Shown: positions 36,208-45,685, numbered from the stretch's first letter. The stretch: DNA of 64,000 nt from Candidatus Gastranaerophilales bacterium (GCA_944325605.1 CALVAX010000002.1:186001-250000); one strand, 5' to 3'. Numbers and translations are program-made. Notes: generated by a model not told the origin, from the sequence alone.

Positions 36208-36870
36208 TTAATAATACCAGTCTTTCTTTAGCATTATATTAGACGAAATATTGTATTTAGTTAGTATTTTACTGACTTCCGTTTGATTTTTTAAATTATA
36301 CACTCCAATAGTAGTTATTAAATCTACAGGGACTTTACTTTCTATTAAAAACTCTGCTTGCTTATTTTCTTTTACTTGTCTATCAACATCAGGCCCAGCC
36401 CAGTGAATAGAATTAATTGCATCCCAATCCAATAATTCGATAATCTTATCAAAATTAGAATAGTCACTAAAATAAGAACTTCCTGCATTAGAAGTTGTAT
36501 AGCAAGCTTTTAAACTATTTTTTTCTGCCCATTCTAAAATTTTGCTTAATTCAAATTCCAAATGGAGAATGTTATCCTGTCCCAGTGAATACTGCAAATC
36601 CGGATTATTTCTACAACTAATTACATATAGCATAACAGAACGTGGACAAAAATAAAATGGAACACATTGCCCAACTGTTAAATTTTCGAATGATGATAAA
36701 AGTTTATTTAAACGTCTTTCTTTAATTTGTGACATTCCTATTGTTGTTCCATTAATTTGTCTATTTGTAATTAGAGCATCACAATATAAATAACCATCTG
36801 ATAAAACAGATTCCAAACGATCAACGTGTAAAATATGATAAACTTTTATATCTGTCAGTTTTTTTATCAC
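36208..36870 (-). CDS. darT: DarT-type toxin (DNA ADP-ribosyltransferase)
   Basis: A 220-residue toxin that uses NAD+ to ADP-ribosylate single-stranded DNA bases. The frame opens at 36915, but GTG 36870 has GAGG about 7 bases before it and begins at the usual point of the family (IKKLTDIKVYHILHVDRL). Other features: PFYFCPRSVMLYVI at residues 71-84 (family PFYFaPRSpMLY) and QAEFLIESKVPVDLI at 171-185, with E173 as the expected catalytic Glu. It is the first gene of the darT-darG operon on the minus strand, divergent from hsdR. Confidence 0.93.
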   Translation of the reverse strand: MIKKLTDIKVYHILHVDRLESVLSDGYLYCDALITNRQINGTTIGMSQIKERRLNKLLSSFENLTVGQCVPFYFCPRSVMLYVISCRNNPDLQYSLGQDNILHLEFELSKILEWAEKNSLKACYTTSNAGSSYFSDYSNFDKIIELLDWDAINSIHWAGPDVDRQVKENKQAEFLIESKVPVDLITTIGVYNLKNQTEVSKILTKYNISSNIMLKKDWYY

Positions 36871-37005
36871 AAAATACCTCTTAGACAGTCTAACATAAAC
36901 ACAAGCAATCAGCAAAAATAAACCTTAATTTATATTAAAACTTGCGTTTAAAAAGTAAAAACAATATTTTCATGATAGAATTATCACATAAGCTGCGAGG
37001 TCTTA

Positions 37006-39402
37006 ATGAATAAAAAAGATTTATCAGAACGTGATATTTGTACAAAGTTTATAACACCTGCAATAATAAAAGCTGGGTGGGATAAAGATTCGCAAATTAG
37101 AGAAGAAGTTTCTTTTACAGCAGGTAAAGTTATTGTTAGAGGTAAGCTTGTTTCACGTGGCAAAGGAAAAAGAGCTGATTATATTCTATATTATAAAAAC
37201 AATATTCCTTTAGCAGTTATTGAAGGGAAAGACAATAAACATAGTGTAGGATCAGGTATTCAGCAAGCAATAGAATATGCAGAAACTCTTGATATTCCTT
37301 TTGTATTTTCTTCAAACGGAGATGCTTTTTTATTCCACGATAGAACGGTTGATTTAGGCAAAAAAGAAATAGAAATACCTTTGGATAAATTCCCAACACC
37401 ACAAGAATTATGGAAAAAATTTAAAAAATTCAAACAAATCGAAGATACAGAAACAGAAAAAGTTTACACCCAAAACTATCATAAAGATGTTTCAAGCGAT
37501 AAAGAGCCGAGATATTATCAAAGAATTGCAATTAACAGAGCAGTAGAAGCTATTGCAAAAGGACAAGATAGGGTTCTTTTAGTTATGGCAACTGGTACAG
37601 GTAAGACTTATACTGCATTTCAGATTATTTGGAGATTATGGAAGACTAAGAAGAAAAAACGTATTTTATTCTTAGCTGATAGAAATATTTTAGTTGATCA
37701 GACCAAAAGTCAAGACTTTGCACCATTTGGCGATAAAATGACAAAGATTACAAAACGCCATATTGATAAATCTTATGAAATATATTTAGCCTTGTATCAG
37801 GGGATTACTGGAAATAATGAAGACAAAGACGCTTACAAAGAATTTTCAAAAGATTTCTTTGATTTAATTGTAATTGATGAATGCCATAGGGGAAGTGCAA
37901 AAGATGATTCAGCTTGGCGAGAGGTATTAGATTATTTTTCATCAGCTACTCATTTAGGTCTAACTGCAACACCTAAAGAGACAAAAGATGTTTCCAATAT
38001 AGAATATTTTGGCGAGCCTGTTTATACATACTCTCTAAAACAAGGTATTGAAGATGGTTTTCTTGCTCCATACAAAGTTATTAGGCCGATAATTAATATT
38101 GATATGGATGGTCTAAAACTACCACAAGGCACAATTGATAAATATGGTAATGAAGTTCCTGATGAGGAATTTAATGTAAAAGATTTTGATAAAAAAATTG
38201 TTGTTGATGAACGAACAGAACTTGTCGCAAAAAGAATAACTCAATATCTAAAGAATAATAACAGATATGATAAAACAATTGTTTTCTGTACTGATATTGA
38301 CCACGCAGCAAGAATGCGTCAAGCCTTAGTGAATGAAAATCCTGATATGATAGCAGAGAACTCAAAGTATGTAATGCAAATTACAGGCGATAATGATGAA
38401 GGTAAAAAAGAACTTGATAACTTTATCGATCCGGAAATTACATATCCTGTAATTGCAACAACTTCAAAACTAATGACAACAGGAGTTGACGCTAAGACCT
38501 GCAAACTTATAGCAATAGATAGCAATATCAATTCAATGACAGAATTTAAACAAATTATCGGTCGTGGAACCCGCTTAAGACCTGATTATGGCAAATGGTA
38601 TTTTACTATTCTTGATTTTAGAGGTGTTACGAGACTTTTTGAAGATAAAGATTTTGACGGCGAGCCTGTACAGATAAAAGATGTAAAAGAAACCGAAGAA
38701 ATGCCAAAAGATGAGCAAACAAAAGAAGAAGTTGAAACTTTGATTGATGAACTTCCTGAAGGTGAAACCGTTGTAGAAATTCCACCAAATATTGATATTA
38801 CAGATGTTGAAAATCCTACTAAAAAATTCTATGTGAATGGAATTGAAGTTGTACAAGTTGGTGAAAGAGTTCAATATTATGGAAAAGATGGTAAATTAAT
38901 AACAGAAAGCCTTGTAGATTATACCAAAAAGAATCTAAAAGCACAGTTTGCTACAATGGATGATTTCATCAAAAAATGGTCAGAAGCTGATAAAAAATCT
39001 GCTATTATTGATGAACTTATTGAGCAAGGTGTAATGCTTGATGAATTAAGAGAAGAAGTTAAACAAAAAACAGGTAAAGACTTAAGTGTTTTTGATTTGA
39101 TTTGCCATGTAACTTTTGACACTCCGCCATTATCAAGAAAAGAAAGAGCAGAAAAAGTTAAAAAAAGAAATTACTTCGGTAAATATTCAGAAAAAGCGAG
39201 AAAAGTTCTTAATGCCTTGATTGATAAGTTTGCTGATGACGGTATTGAAGAGATTGAAAATAGAGAAATATTGAAATTCCAACCTTTTGATGAAATCGGC
39301 ACACCTGTAGAAATAATAAAAGAATTTGGTGGCAAAACCAAATATGAAGAAGCAATAAAAGAACTTGAAAAAGAACTCTTTAATGATAGCGAGGTAGCAT
39401 GA
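37006..39402 (+). CDS. hsdR: Type I restriction enzyme, HsdR subunit
   Basis: A 798-residue EcoEI-like restriction/translocation subunit. The nuclease core is D58, E73 and K75 (ADYILYY...AVIEGKD). The SF2 motor has Walker A MATGTGKT at 194-201, DECH at 291-294, GLTATPKET, and motif VI IIGRGTRLRPDYG. A Glu-rich linker follows residue 565, then the C-terminal EcoEI-type domain. It translocates DNA and cleaves when it meets unmethylated sites recognised by HsdS. It is the first gene of a five-gene, tightly coupled operon; its stop overlaps the next start. Confidence 0.95.
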   Translation: MNKKDLSERDICTKFITPAIIKAGWDKDSQIREEVSFTAGKVIVRGKLVSRGKGKRADYILYYKNNIPLAVIEGKDNKHSVGSGIQQAIEYAETLDIPFVFSSNGDAFLFHDRTVDLGKKEIEIPLDKFPTPQELWKKFKKFKQIEDTETEKVYTQNYHKDVSSDKEPRYYQRIAINRAVEAIAKGQDRVLLVMATGTGKTYTAFQIIWRLWKTKKKKRILFLADRNILVDQTKSQDFAPFGDKMTKITKRHIDKSYEIYLALYQGITGNNEDKDAYKEFSKDFFDLIVIDECHRGSAKDDSAWREVLDYFSSATHLGLTATPKETKDVSNIEYFGEPVYTYSLKQGIEDGFLAPYKVIRPIINIDMDGLKLPQGTIDKYGNEVPDEEFNVKDFDKKIVVDERTELVAKRITQYLKNNNRYDKTIVFCTDIDHAARMRQALVNENPDMIAENSKYVMQITGDNDEGKKELDNFIDPEITYPVIATTSKLMTTGVDAKTCKLIAIDSNINSMTEFKQIIGRGTRLRPDYGKWYFTILDFRGVTRLFEDKDFDGEPVQIKDVKETEEMPKDEQTKEEVETLIDELPEGETVVEIPPNIDITDVENPTKKFYVNGIEVVQVGERVQYYGKDGKLITESLVDYTKKNLKAQFATMDDFIKKWSEADKKSAIIDELIEQGVMLDELREEVKQKTGKDLSVFDLICHVTFDTPPLSRKERAEKVKKRNYFGKYSEKARKVLNALIDKFADDGIEEIENREILKFQPFDEIGTPVEIIKEFGGKTKYEEAIKELEKELFNDSEVA

Positions 39403-39980
39403 TGAAATTATTTAGAAATATAAAATTTACTAATTTATTATTTACTATAATTTTATTAATTTTATCAACATCTGTAATTTTATCTATAGTAAAAGAAAAT
39501 TATGAATCAGCAATTGGAATTGCTGCAATTATTGCTTCTATAGCTATACCATTTTGTACTAAAAACTTAGAATTAGAAAAACATCGACAACAATTTTTAT
39601 TTGAAAAAAAATATGAAATCTATAAAAATTATTTAGTAAATTTTGATAAATTTTACAAACTTTATAATGATTATACTTTACTATTAAACGATTATGAAGA
39701 AACTTTAGCAAGTGGTGATATTGAAAGGATTAACAACATTAAATCCAAATTAGATGATTTTTTCCATGATTTTATAAAATATAGAACTGTTTTATTATTT
39801 CCACCTGCTGAATTTCGCTTACACTATAAAGATGAGATGTCCAAATTAGTAAACTTATTTTCAAAAATTAAAACGAATCCTACTCCAGATATAGCGGAAG
39901 GACAAGCAAGAATGGATCGAATTTTAGAAATACTCGTTGGATTAATTAATGCTATGAAAAAAGAGCTTGGAGATAACTAA
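39399..39980 (+). CDS. Predicted membrane protein between hsdR and hsdM
   Basis: A 193-residue protein. Residues 9-32 (KFTNLLFTIILLILSTSVIL) and 38-54 (AIGIAAIIASIAIPFCT) form two predicted transmembrane helices. The remaining 140 residues are a charged helical cytoplasmic domain with likely coiled coil (DKFYKLYNDYTLLLNDYEETLA). Its start overlaps the hsdR stop (ATGATGA) and its stop directly abuts hsdM with no gap, so it belongs to the same translational unit. It is not a standard part of type I RM. No known family recognised; role could be membrane-linked defence or an operon passenger. Confidence 0.8.
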   Translation: MMKLFRNIKFTNLLFTIILLILSTSVILSIVKENYESAIGIAAIIASIAIPFCTKNLELEKHRQQFLFEKKYEIYKNYLVNFDKFYKLYNDYTLLLNDYEETLASGDIERINNIKSKLDDFFHDFIKYRTVLLFPPAEFRLHYKDEMSKLVNLFSKIKTNPTPDIAEGQARMDRILEILVGLINAMKKELGDN

Positions 39981-41444
39981 ATGCCAAATATATCAAGTGT
40001 AATAAAATCAATACAAGACATAATGCGAAAAGATACAGGCGTTGACGGTGACGCACAAAGACTGTCGCAAATCGTTTGGATGCTGTTTTTAAAAATCTTT
40101 GCAGATAAAGAAGACGAAGCAGAGGTCATGAAAGATGATTATAAATCTCCGCTTGATGAAAAATATCGTTGGCAAAATTGGGCTCAAGATGATGAAGGCT
40201 TAACTGGCGATGATTTAATCGATTTTATTAATAATGACTTGTTCCCGTACCTGCAAAACCTTGATAACGATACAAATAAACAAGCTTTGATTATAAGTAA
40301 CATTTTTCAAGATACTTATAACTATATGAAATCAGGCACACTGCTAAGACAAGTTATCAACAAAATCAATGAAATTGACTTTAATTCAAGTGAAGATAGA
40401 CACCTTTTCAATGATATTTATGAACAGCTTTTACAAAGCCTTCAATCAGCAGGTAACGCTGGAGAATATTACACCCCAAGAGCCGTAACTCAATTTATTG
40501 TAGATATGGTTGACCCAAAACTTGGTGAAACTATCCTAGACCCTGCTTGCGGTACAGGTGGATTTCTTGCTTGTGCAATAGAACATTTGAAAAAACAAAC
40601 TGATACAACAAAAGAAGGTGAAATCCTGAATAATTCAATATTTGGGATAGAAAAGAAACCTCTTCCGCATCAGTTATGTACAACAAATATGATTTTGCAC
40701 GGAATCGATACTCCAATAAATATCAAAAGAGATAATACCTTATCTAAACCAATCAATAATATTTCACCTGCTGATAGAGTAGATTGTATTGTTACAAACC
40801 CTCCTTTTGGCGGAACAGAAGAAGACGGGATTGAAACAAATTTTCCTGCAGCTTATAGAACAAAAGAAACTGCAGATTTGTTCTTGCTCTACATTATTGC
40901 AAAACTAAAACCTCAAGGTAGAGTCGGAATAGTTCTTCCTGATGGAGCATTATTTGGTGAAGGTGTAAAAACAAGAATAAAAGAAAAACTTATGCAAGAA
41001 TGCAATTTGCATACAATCATCAGACTTCCAAAGAGTGTTTTTGCTCCATATACATCAATTAATACCAACCTTTTATTCTTCACAAAAGGTGAACCAACTA
41101 AAGAAACTTGGTTTTATAGACTAGATATGCCAGAAGGGTATAAGAACTTTTCTAAAACAAAACCAATGAAAAAAGAACACTTCAAAGAAGTTGTAGAATG
41201 GTGGAATAACAAAAAAGAAATCACTATTGACGGTTTTGACAAAGCTAAAAAATATTCAATTCAAGAAATCCAAGAAAGGAACTACAACCTTGATTTGTGT
41301 GGATATCCTTATGAGGAAGAAGAAATCCTGCCACCAATGGAGCTTCTGCAAAAATACCAAGAAAAACGAGCTGAATTAAATAAAAATATTGATGATATAT
41401 TGAACCAAATCAAAACAATGATTGGAGGCGTCAATGCCGATTAA
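39981..41444 (+). CDS. hsdM: Type I RM methyltransferase, HsdM subunit
   Basis: A 487-residue N6-adenine DNA methyltransferase subunit. The N-terminal helical HsdM domain is followed by SAM-binding motif I LDPACGTGGFL (186-196) and catalytic motif IV NPPFGG (273-278). The segment GEYYTPRAVTQFIVDM is also diagnostic. With two HsdM and one HsdS it forms the modification enzyme. It starts directly after the preceding stop and its end overlaps the next gene by 11 bases. Confidence 0.96.
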   Translation: MPNISSVIKSIQDIMRKDTGVDGDAQRLSQIVWMLFLKIFADKEDEAEVMKDDYKSPLDEKYRWQNWAQDDEGLTGDDLIDFINNDLFPYLQNLDNDTNKQALIISNIFQDTYNYMKSGTLLRQVINKINEIDFNSSEDRHLFNDIYEQLLQSLQSAGNAGEYYTPRAVTQFIVDMVDPKLGETILDPACGTGGFLACAIEHLKKQTDTTKEGEILNNSIFGIEKKPLPHQLCTTNMILHGIDTPINIKRDNTLSKPINNISPADRVDCIVTNPPFGGTEEDGIETNFPAAYRTKETADLFLLYIIAKLKPQGRVGIVLPDGALFGEGVKTRIKEKLMQECNLHTIIRLPKSVFAPYTSINTNLLFFTKGEPTKETWFYRLDMPEGYKNFSKTKPMKKEHFKEVVEWWNNKKEITIDGFDKAKKYSIQEIQERNYNLDLCGYPYEEEEILPPMELLQKYQEKRAELNKNIDDILNQIKTMIGGVNAD

Positions 41445-42204
41445 TATGCATTGGCAAGATATAATTATACCTTTTGCTTCGGCTTTTGCAGGTGCTTATT
41501 TTGCATACAAATTTAATACTTGTAGCGAAAATAAAAAACATGATGAAGAAAATTTTAAACAGTTTAATGTATTATTGAATCAAATCAATGTCGTATGGAT
41601 GGCATTACTAAATTATAAAATAGTATATTTATCAGAAATTGAAAAATTGATTAATACAAATCCACAAAAAGCTGTTAAGAAAACTATATATCCCCCGAAT
41701 GTGATATTTAAAGCAAATGTAGAACAAAATATTTTTTTAGTAAAATATAACTTTTATTTTTTATTACTACTTAGTGAAATAGAAAAACATACTTTATTAA
41801 CGCAAGAGGCTATAAACTTGTGTCAAAAACAATTTAGTGAAAATGCAAATCTTGAACAATTATCAGAAGATACAATTAAAACAGGATTAGAAACTTTTCA
41901 ATTAACTAAAGATTTTGTGGATAAAAGTATTTCTTATCTTATTTTATTAAGAGAAAAATTATTAAAATGTAAAAATTTATATTTTAAATTTTTGTATTTA
42001 GATGAACGAGATATTCTTATGAATCAGAATTTTGTTTATTTGCTGCCAAATATCAATAGCTTTACAGAAATATCAAATTTATCTAAGATAATAGAAGACT
42101 CTTGGATTAAATCATTTAACTTATTTGATTATATTAAGTTATATAATGATAAGTTATGCTTTAAACTTAGTTCATTTTTTACATTTATAGGAATCAAAAA
42201 ATAA
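41434..42204 (+). CDS. Predicted membrane-anchored protein between hsdM and hsdS
   Basis: About 256 residues. The frame is open from 41422, but ATG 41434 has GGAGG five bases before it and is preferred. Residues 5-24 (MHWQDIIIPFASAFAGAYFA) are a predicted N-terminal transmembrane helix. The rest is a helical cytoplasmic domain rich in Asn, Lys and Leu. Its stop directly abuts hsdS. It is another non-standard member of the RM operon and shares the 'N-terminal TM plus helical body' plan with the protein at 39399. No family recognised. Confidence 0.8.
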   Translation: MPINMHWQDIIIPFASAFAGAYFAYKFNTCSENKKHDEENFKQFNVLLNQINVVWMALLNYKIVYLSEIEKLINTNPQKAVKKTIYPPNVIFKANVEQNIFLVKYNFYFLLLLSEIEKHTLLTQEAINLCQKQFSENANLEQLSEDTIKTGLETFQLTKDFVDKSISYLILLREKLLKCKNLYFKFLYLDERDILMNQNFVYLLPNINSFTEISNLSKIIEDSWIKSFNLFDYIKLYNDKLCFKLSSFFTFIGIKK

Positions 42205-43632
42205 ATGAAAGCACAAGATTTAAAAAAATCAATATTACAATATGCAATGCAAGGGAAATTGGTGCCTCAAGATCCAAATGATAAACCTGCATCAGAACTT
42301 TTAAAACGCATAAAAGCTGAAAAAGAACAACTAATAAAAGAAGGCAAAATCAAAAAAGAAAAACCCCTTCCACCGATCACCCAAGACGAAATTCCATACG
42401 ACCTTCCTCAAGGTTGGCAATGGGTAAGATTAAACTGTGTATTAAATAGAATATGTGCGGGTGGAGATAAACCTAAAAATTTTACTTCAACAAAAACTGA
42501 TACAAATATATATCCAGTAATTGCAAATGGTGAAAAAAATAATGGAATACTAGGCTATTCTAATATTCCAATAATAACAGATAGGAGCATCACAGTATCT
42601 GGACGTGGAACCATGGGATTTACTTGTATTAGAGAACCAAATTATATTCCTATAGTAAGATTACTAGTTCTAATTCCTAATTCAAATATTGATATTAAAT
42701 TTTTGAAATTTTTACTTTCTATTCTTACTGAAAATGGAACAGGAACAGCTGTAAAACAGTTAACAGTTCCAATGTTAGCACCTAAGTTAATTCCTCTTCC
42801 TCCATTAGCTGAACAAAAGAGGATTGTAGAAAAGTTGGAAGAGATTTTACCTTTGGTTGATGAATATGGCAAGAATGAAGAAATTTTGTCAGAAATGAAT
42901 CAAAAATTGCCAAAACAAATCCGCCAATCAATTTTGCAATACGCAGTTCAAGGAAAACTCGTTGAACAAAATCCTCAAGATGAACCTGCATCAGAGCTTT
43001 TAAAACGTATAAAAGCAGAAAAAGAACAACTAATAAAAGAAGGCAAAATCAAAAAAGAAAAACCACTCCCACCAATCACCCAAGACGAAATCCTATACGA
43101 CCTGCCACAAGGTTGGGAATGGGTAAAGCTTGGAGATTTATGTCAAATAAACCCAAGAAACTTTATTCCCGATACCACAGAATCTGGATTTATTCCAATG
43201 ACACTTATAAAAGATGGTTTTAATAATTCGCATTCATTTGAAATAAGAAAGTGGTCTGAGATTAAAAAGGGATTTACACATTTTCAAAATAACGATATTG
43301 TAATTGCTAAAATTACACCTTGTTTTCAAAATCGTAAATCAGCTATTATTCAAAATTTGCCGAATGGTATTGGAGCAGGAACAACAGAATTACACGTTAT
43401 TAGAGATAATACCAATATAATAAATATGAAATATTTATTATTGAATTTTAAAACAGAATATTTTATACAAAATGGTATTAAAATTTTTACAGGAACTGCT
43501 GGACAACAAAGAATCGGCAAAGAATACATTGCAAATTATTTAATACCACTTCCTCCACTAGCAGAACAAAAGCGAATTGTCTCAAAAGTCAAAGAACTCA
43601 TGCAACTCGTTGATAAATTGGAAAATATTTAA
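42205..43632 (+). CDS. hsdS: Type I RM specificity subunit, HsdS
   Basis: A 475-residue specificity subunit with two target-recognition domains (about 65-210 and 300-440). These are separated by conserved helical spacers. Spacer features recur: PPLAEQKRIVEKLEEI after TRD1 and PPLAEQKRIVSKVKEL at the C-terminus. The segment ASELLKRIKAEKEQLIKEGK precedes each TRD. The gene has a long internal direct repeat (offset 699 bp). It defines the bipartite DNA target sequence of the enzyme. Direct juxtaposition to the preceding gene indicates co-translation. Confidence 0.95.
   Translation: MKAQDLKKSILQYAMQGKLVPQDPNDKPASELLKRIKAEKEQLIKEGKIKKEKPLPPITQDEIPYDLPQGWQWVRLNCVLNRICAGGDKPKNFTSTKTDTNIYPVIANGEKNNGILGYSNIPIITDRSITVSGRGTMGFTCIREPNYIPIVRLLVLIPNSNIDIKFLKFLLSILTENGTGTAVKQLTVPMLAPKLIPLPPLAEQKRIVEKLEEILPLVDEYGKNEEILSEMNQKLPKQIRQSILQYAVQGKLVEQNPQDEPASELLKRIKAEKEQLIKEGKIKKEKPLPPITQDEILYDLPQGWEWVKLGDLCQINPRNFIPDTTESGFIPMTLIKDGFNNSHSFEIRKWSEIKKGFTHFQNNDIVIAKITPCFQNRKSAIIQNLPNGIGAGTTELHVIRDNTNIINMKYLLLNFKTEYFIQNGIKIFTGTAGQQRIGKEYIANYLIPLPPLAEQKRIVSKVKELMQLVDKLENI
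42286..43129 (+). repeat. Internal direct repeat in hsdS (copies about 145 bp, 699 bp apart)
   Basis: Copy 1 at 42286-42430 and copy 2 at 42985-43129 are near-identical, covering the region from CCTGCATCAGA to the GTTGG-AATGGGTAA segment. The offset is exactly 233 codons, so recombination between the copies would keep frame. Confidence 0.88.
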
Positions 43633-43673
43633 CATAAATTTATAAATTTACAAATGATATATTACATGATATT

Positions 43674-44852
43674 ATGAGTGAAAAAATGATACATAAAAGA
43701 GAATTTAGAATTGTTTGTAATCAAATGTCTATTGAATTGTTAAAATCATTAGATGCTTTTTTAAATAAAAATATTTTGCCCGAAAATATAGAAAATTCTT
43801 CTGCACACTTGGATTGTAATAATTTTGAGTTAAATGGAAAGATATTATCAGAGATTTTAGAAAATGAAAACTTTATTACTGACTTTAATAATGATTTCTC
43901 AATATACTTGAGAGTGAGTAATACAGAACCTTATAACGTTTTTTGGATTAATATATTAAAAAAAGAAGATATCAGAATCTTTGGTTCTATTGAAAATACA
44001 AAGGAAGATATTGTTATCGGGAAAAAAGAACTTATTGAAAGATTTATAAAAGAAAATTTTGTAAGGAATGAGCAGACTATTCAACAGCCAGAAGAACAAT
44101 CACAAGTGCAAACCATTACGTTAATAAAAAAAGATTTAAGTTGGAACGTTCCTGCTATCAAATTATCTTCACGAGATTTTGCTGATATAGAAAATTTGAT
44201 GCTACAAGATTTATATAATATCCAAGAATACAAAATTTTTGCAATTCCTTCAACAAACTATGTAAAAAAACAACAAAATGCTAACTCATATAAATTTAAA
44301 TCTGTTACAGAACTTTTGTCTTGTAATGATTTACTACAAAATATTAAAAACTATTCAATTCAATTTTCAATAATAGCCGATGGCATTAACCTAGTATTGT
44401 CATTGACAAATGATAACTGGGACAGGAATCTTAAAGCAAGTGGAAAAAATCAAACATTATATTATGGCAAATATACATTATTAAAAGAATATTTAAATAC
44501 TAAAAAAAATTGGTATTATGGAATTTACAATGAATATTTTAAAATTTTTTTAATAACAATATTATCTTTATTTGTCAGTTATTCAGCATTAAAAATGGGA
44601 TATTATTTTGCTGGGAAGAAGTATCCGCTAGTACTTATTTATGTGTTATTAAATTTGATGCTTTTTATTGGTATTTTTTTAACACCTATGGCCTTACCTA
44701 AAAACAATTTTTACTTTGATACTACATCACCAAACAGATTACCCAAATTTATTCAAGGGCTCTGGGGCGTTATAGTAACTATAGTTATCGGACTTTTTAT
44801 TAATTTATTAACTCCGGCTTGCCAAAATTTTTTAAGTAAAATCTTTAAGTAA
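43674..44852 (+). CDS. Orphan protein with C-terminal membrane domain
   Basis: A 392-residue protein. Residues 1-290 are soluble and contain no recognisable domain. The C-terminal quarter has three predicted transmembrane helices: FLITILSLFVSYSALKMGYY, PLVLIYVLLNLMLFIGIFL and GVIVTIVIGLFINLLTP. It starts 41 bases after hsdS and has only a weak ribosome site, so it may be read through from the RM operon. The soluble-sensor-plus-membrane layout resembles abortive-infection effectors, but this is inference only. The gene is very AT-rich, like its neighbours in the element. Confidence 0.75.
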   Translation: MSEKMIHKREFRIVCNQMSIELLKSLDAFLNKNILPENIENSSAHLDCNNFELNGKILSEILENENFITDFNNDFSIYLRVSNTEPYNVFWINILKKEDIRIFGSIENTKEDIVIGKKELIERFIKENFVRNEQTIQQPEEQSQVQTITLIKKDLSWNVPAIKLSSRDFADIENLMLQDLYNIQEYKIFAIPSTNYVKKQQNANSYKFKSVTELLSCNDLLQNIKNYSIQFSIIADGINLVLSLTNDNWDRNLKASGKNQTLYYGKYTLLKEYLNTKKNWYYGIYNEYFKIFLITILSLFVSYSALKMGYYFAGKKYPLVLIYVLLNLMLFIGIFLTPMALPKNNFYFDTTSPNRLPKFIQGLWGVIVTIVIGLFINLLTPACQNFLSKIFK

Positions 44853-45048
44853 CTTTAAGTTATCTTGCACAACACTTATCGAAAATTTGTTAAGATATCT
44901 GATATATACTCTCGGCATGTGGTTTTCGTAAGAAATTTAAATATATATAAAATTGTGTCCATATGATAAGTTTTGTCTGGCTTTGCTGGACATTTAACCC
45001 ACTTAGAGTAATTAATGTCATTGCTATAAATAGATATAAAGGCGGGCA

Positions 45049-45264
45049 ATGATTGAATTAGGCAAAAAATACAAACTTAAAATGATTAGAGGGCTTGATA
45101 CTTCTGATAACGAATATTACAAAGTAATTGACTTCTACAACTTCGACACTATAATTTGCGAAAACGCTTGCGGTGAAAGATTTGTATTTATGAAAGAGTT
45201 TTTAATAGACCCACAAAAGCCTGATGATATCTATTCAGATTTGATACTTGAAAGGAATAAATAA
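45049..45264 (+). CDS. Small orphan protein (71 aa)
   Basis: A 71-residue acidic protein starting MIELGKKYKLKMIRG, likely a small beta-rich fold (YKVIDFYNFDTIICENACGERFVF). Its stop overlaps the next start by one base. It is the first of three small coupled genes in the transposon. The ribosome site is GGCGGG. No family recognised. Confidence 0.6.
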   Translation: MIELGKKYKLKMIRGLDTSDNEYYKVIDFYNFDTIICENACGERFVFMKEFLIDPQKPDDIYSDLILERNK

Positions 45265-45464
45265 TGACAGAAAAAGACTATGCACTCTATGGAACAAAGG
45301 TTTTGAATTTAAAAACACAAGAAATCGGCTTATTGATTTGTATTTGGAAAAACAAATTTGCTGATGCAGAGGTAGATTATGCGACTTGTGTTGATAAACA
45401 AGGCAAAAGGTACAATATAGAGCTTGATAACATAAGAGGATTTGAAGATGATTTTGAAAAATAA
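45264..45464 (+). CDS. Small orphan protein (66 aa)
   Basis: A 66-residue protein with a GAAAGGA ribosome site about 8 bases before ATG. The strands TKVLNLKTQEIGLLICIWK and YATCVDKQGKRYNIELDN suggest a small beta barrel of SH3/Tudor-like size. It overlaps the next gene by 17 bases. It is part of the three-gene small cluster. No family recognised. Confidence 0.6.
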   Translation: MTEKDYALYGTKVLNLKTQEIGLLICIWKNKFADAEVDYATCVDKQGKRYNIELDNIRGFEDDFEK

Positions 45465-45681
45465 ACTAACAAGAGAAACCTTAGAAATAACATATCCTGA
45501 ATTTAGAAAAAGGTTTGCAAAAGAAATTAGGACTGCTTTTGAAAGTTATCGCAGAACACAGTTAAATAAGTATTCTTATAACTTTAAAGATGATAATTCA
45601 ATGGAATATAATTTTTATTTCCAATTACAATGGAACTTCAATCACTTTGGAAATTCTAATTGGTATATTGAAAAGTTATAG
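45448..45681 (+). CDS. Small orphan protein (77 aa)
   Basis: About 77 residues starting MILKNKLTRETLEITYPEFR. An in-frame TTG lies at 45442, but ATG 45448 has AAGAGGA seven bases before it. The body contains several aromatic residues (YNFYFQLQWNFNHFGNSNWY). It converges with the HTH gene at 45686 after 4 bases. No family recognised. Confidence 0.58.
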   Translation: MILKNKLTRETLEITYPEFRKRFAKEIRTAFESYRRTQLNKYSYNFKDDNSMEYNFYFQLQWNFNHFGNSNWYIEKL

Positions 45682-45685
45682 ATAA

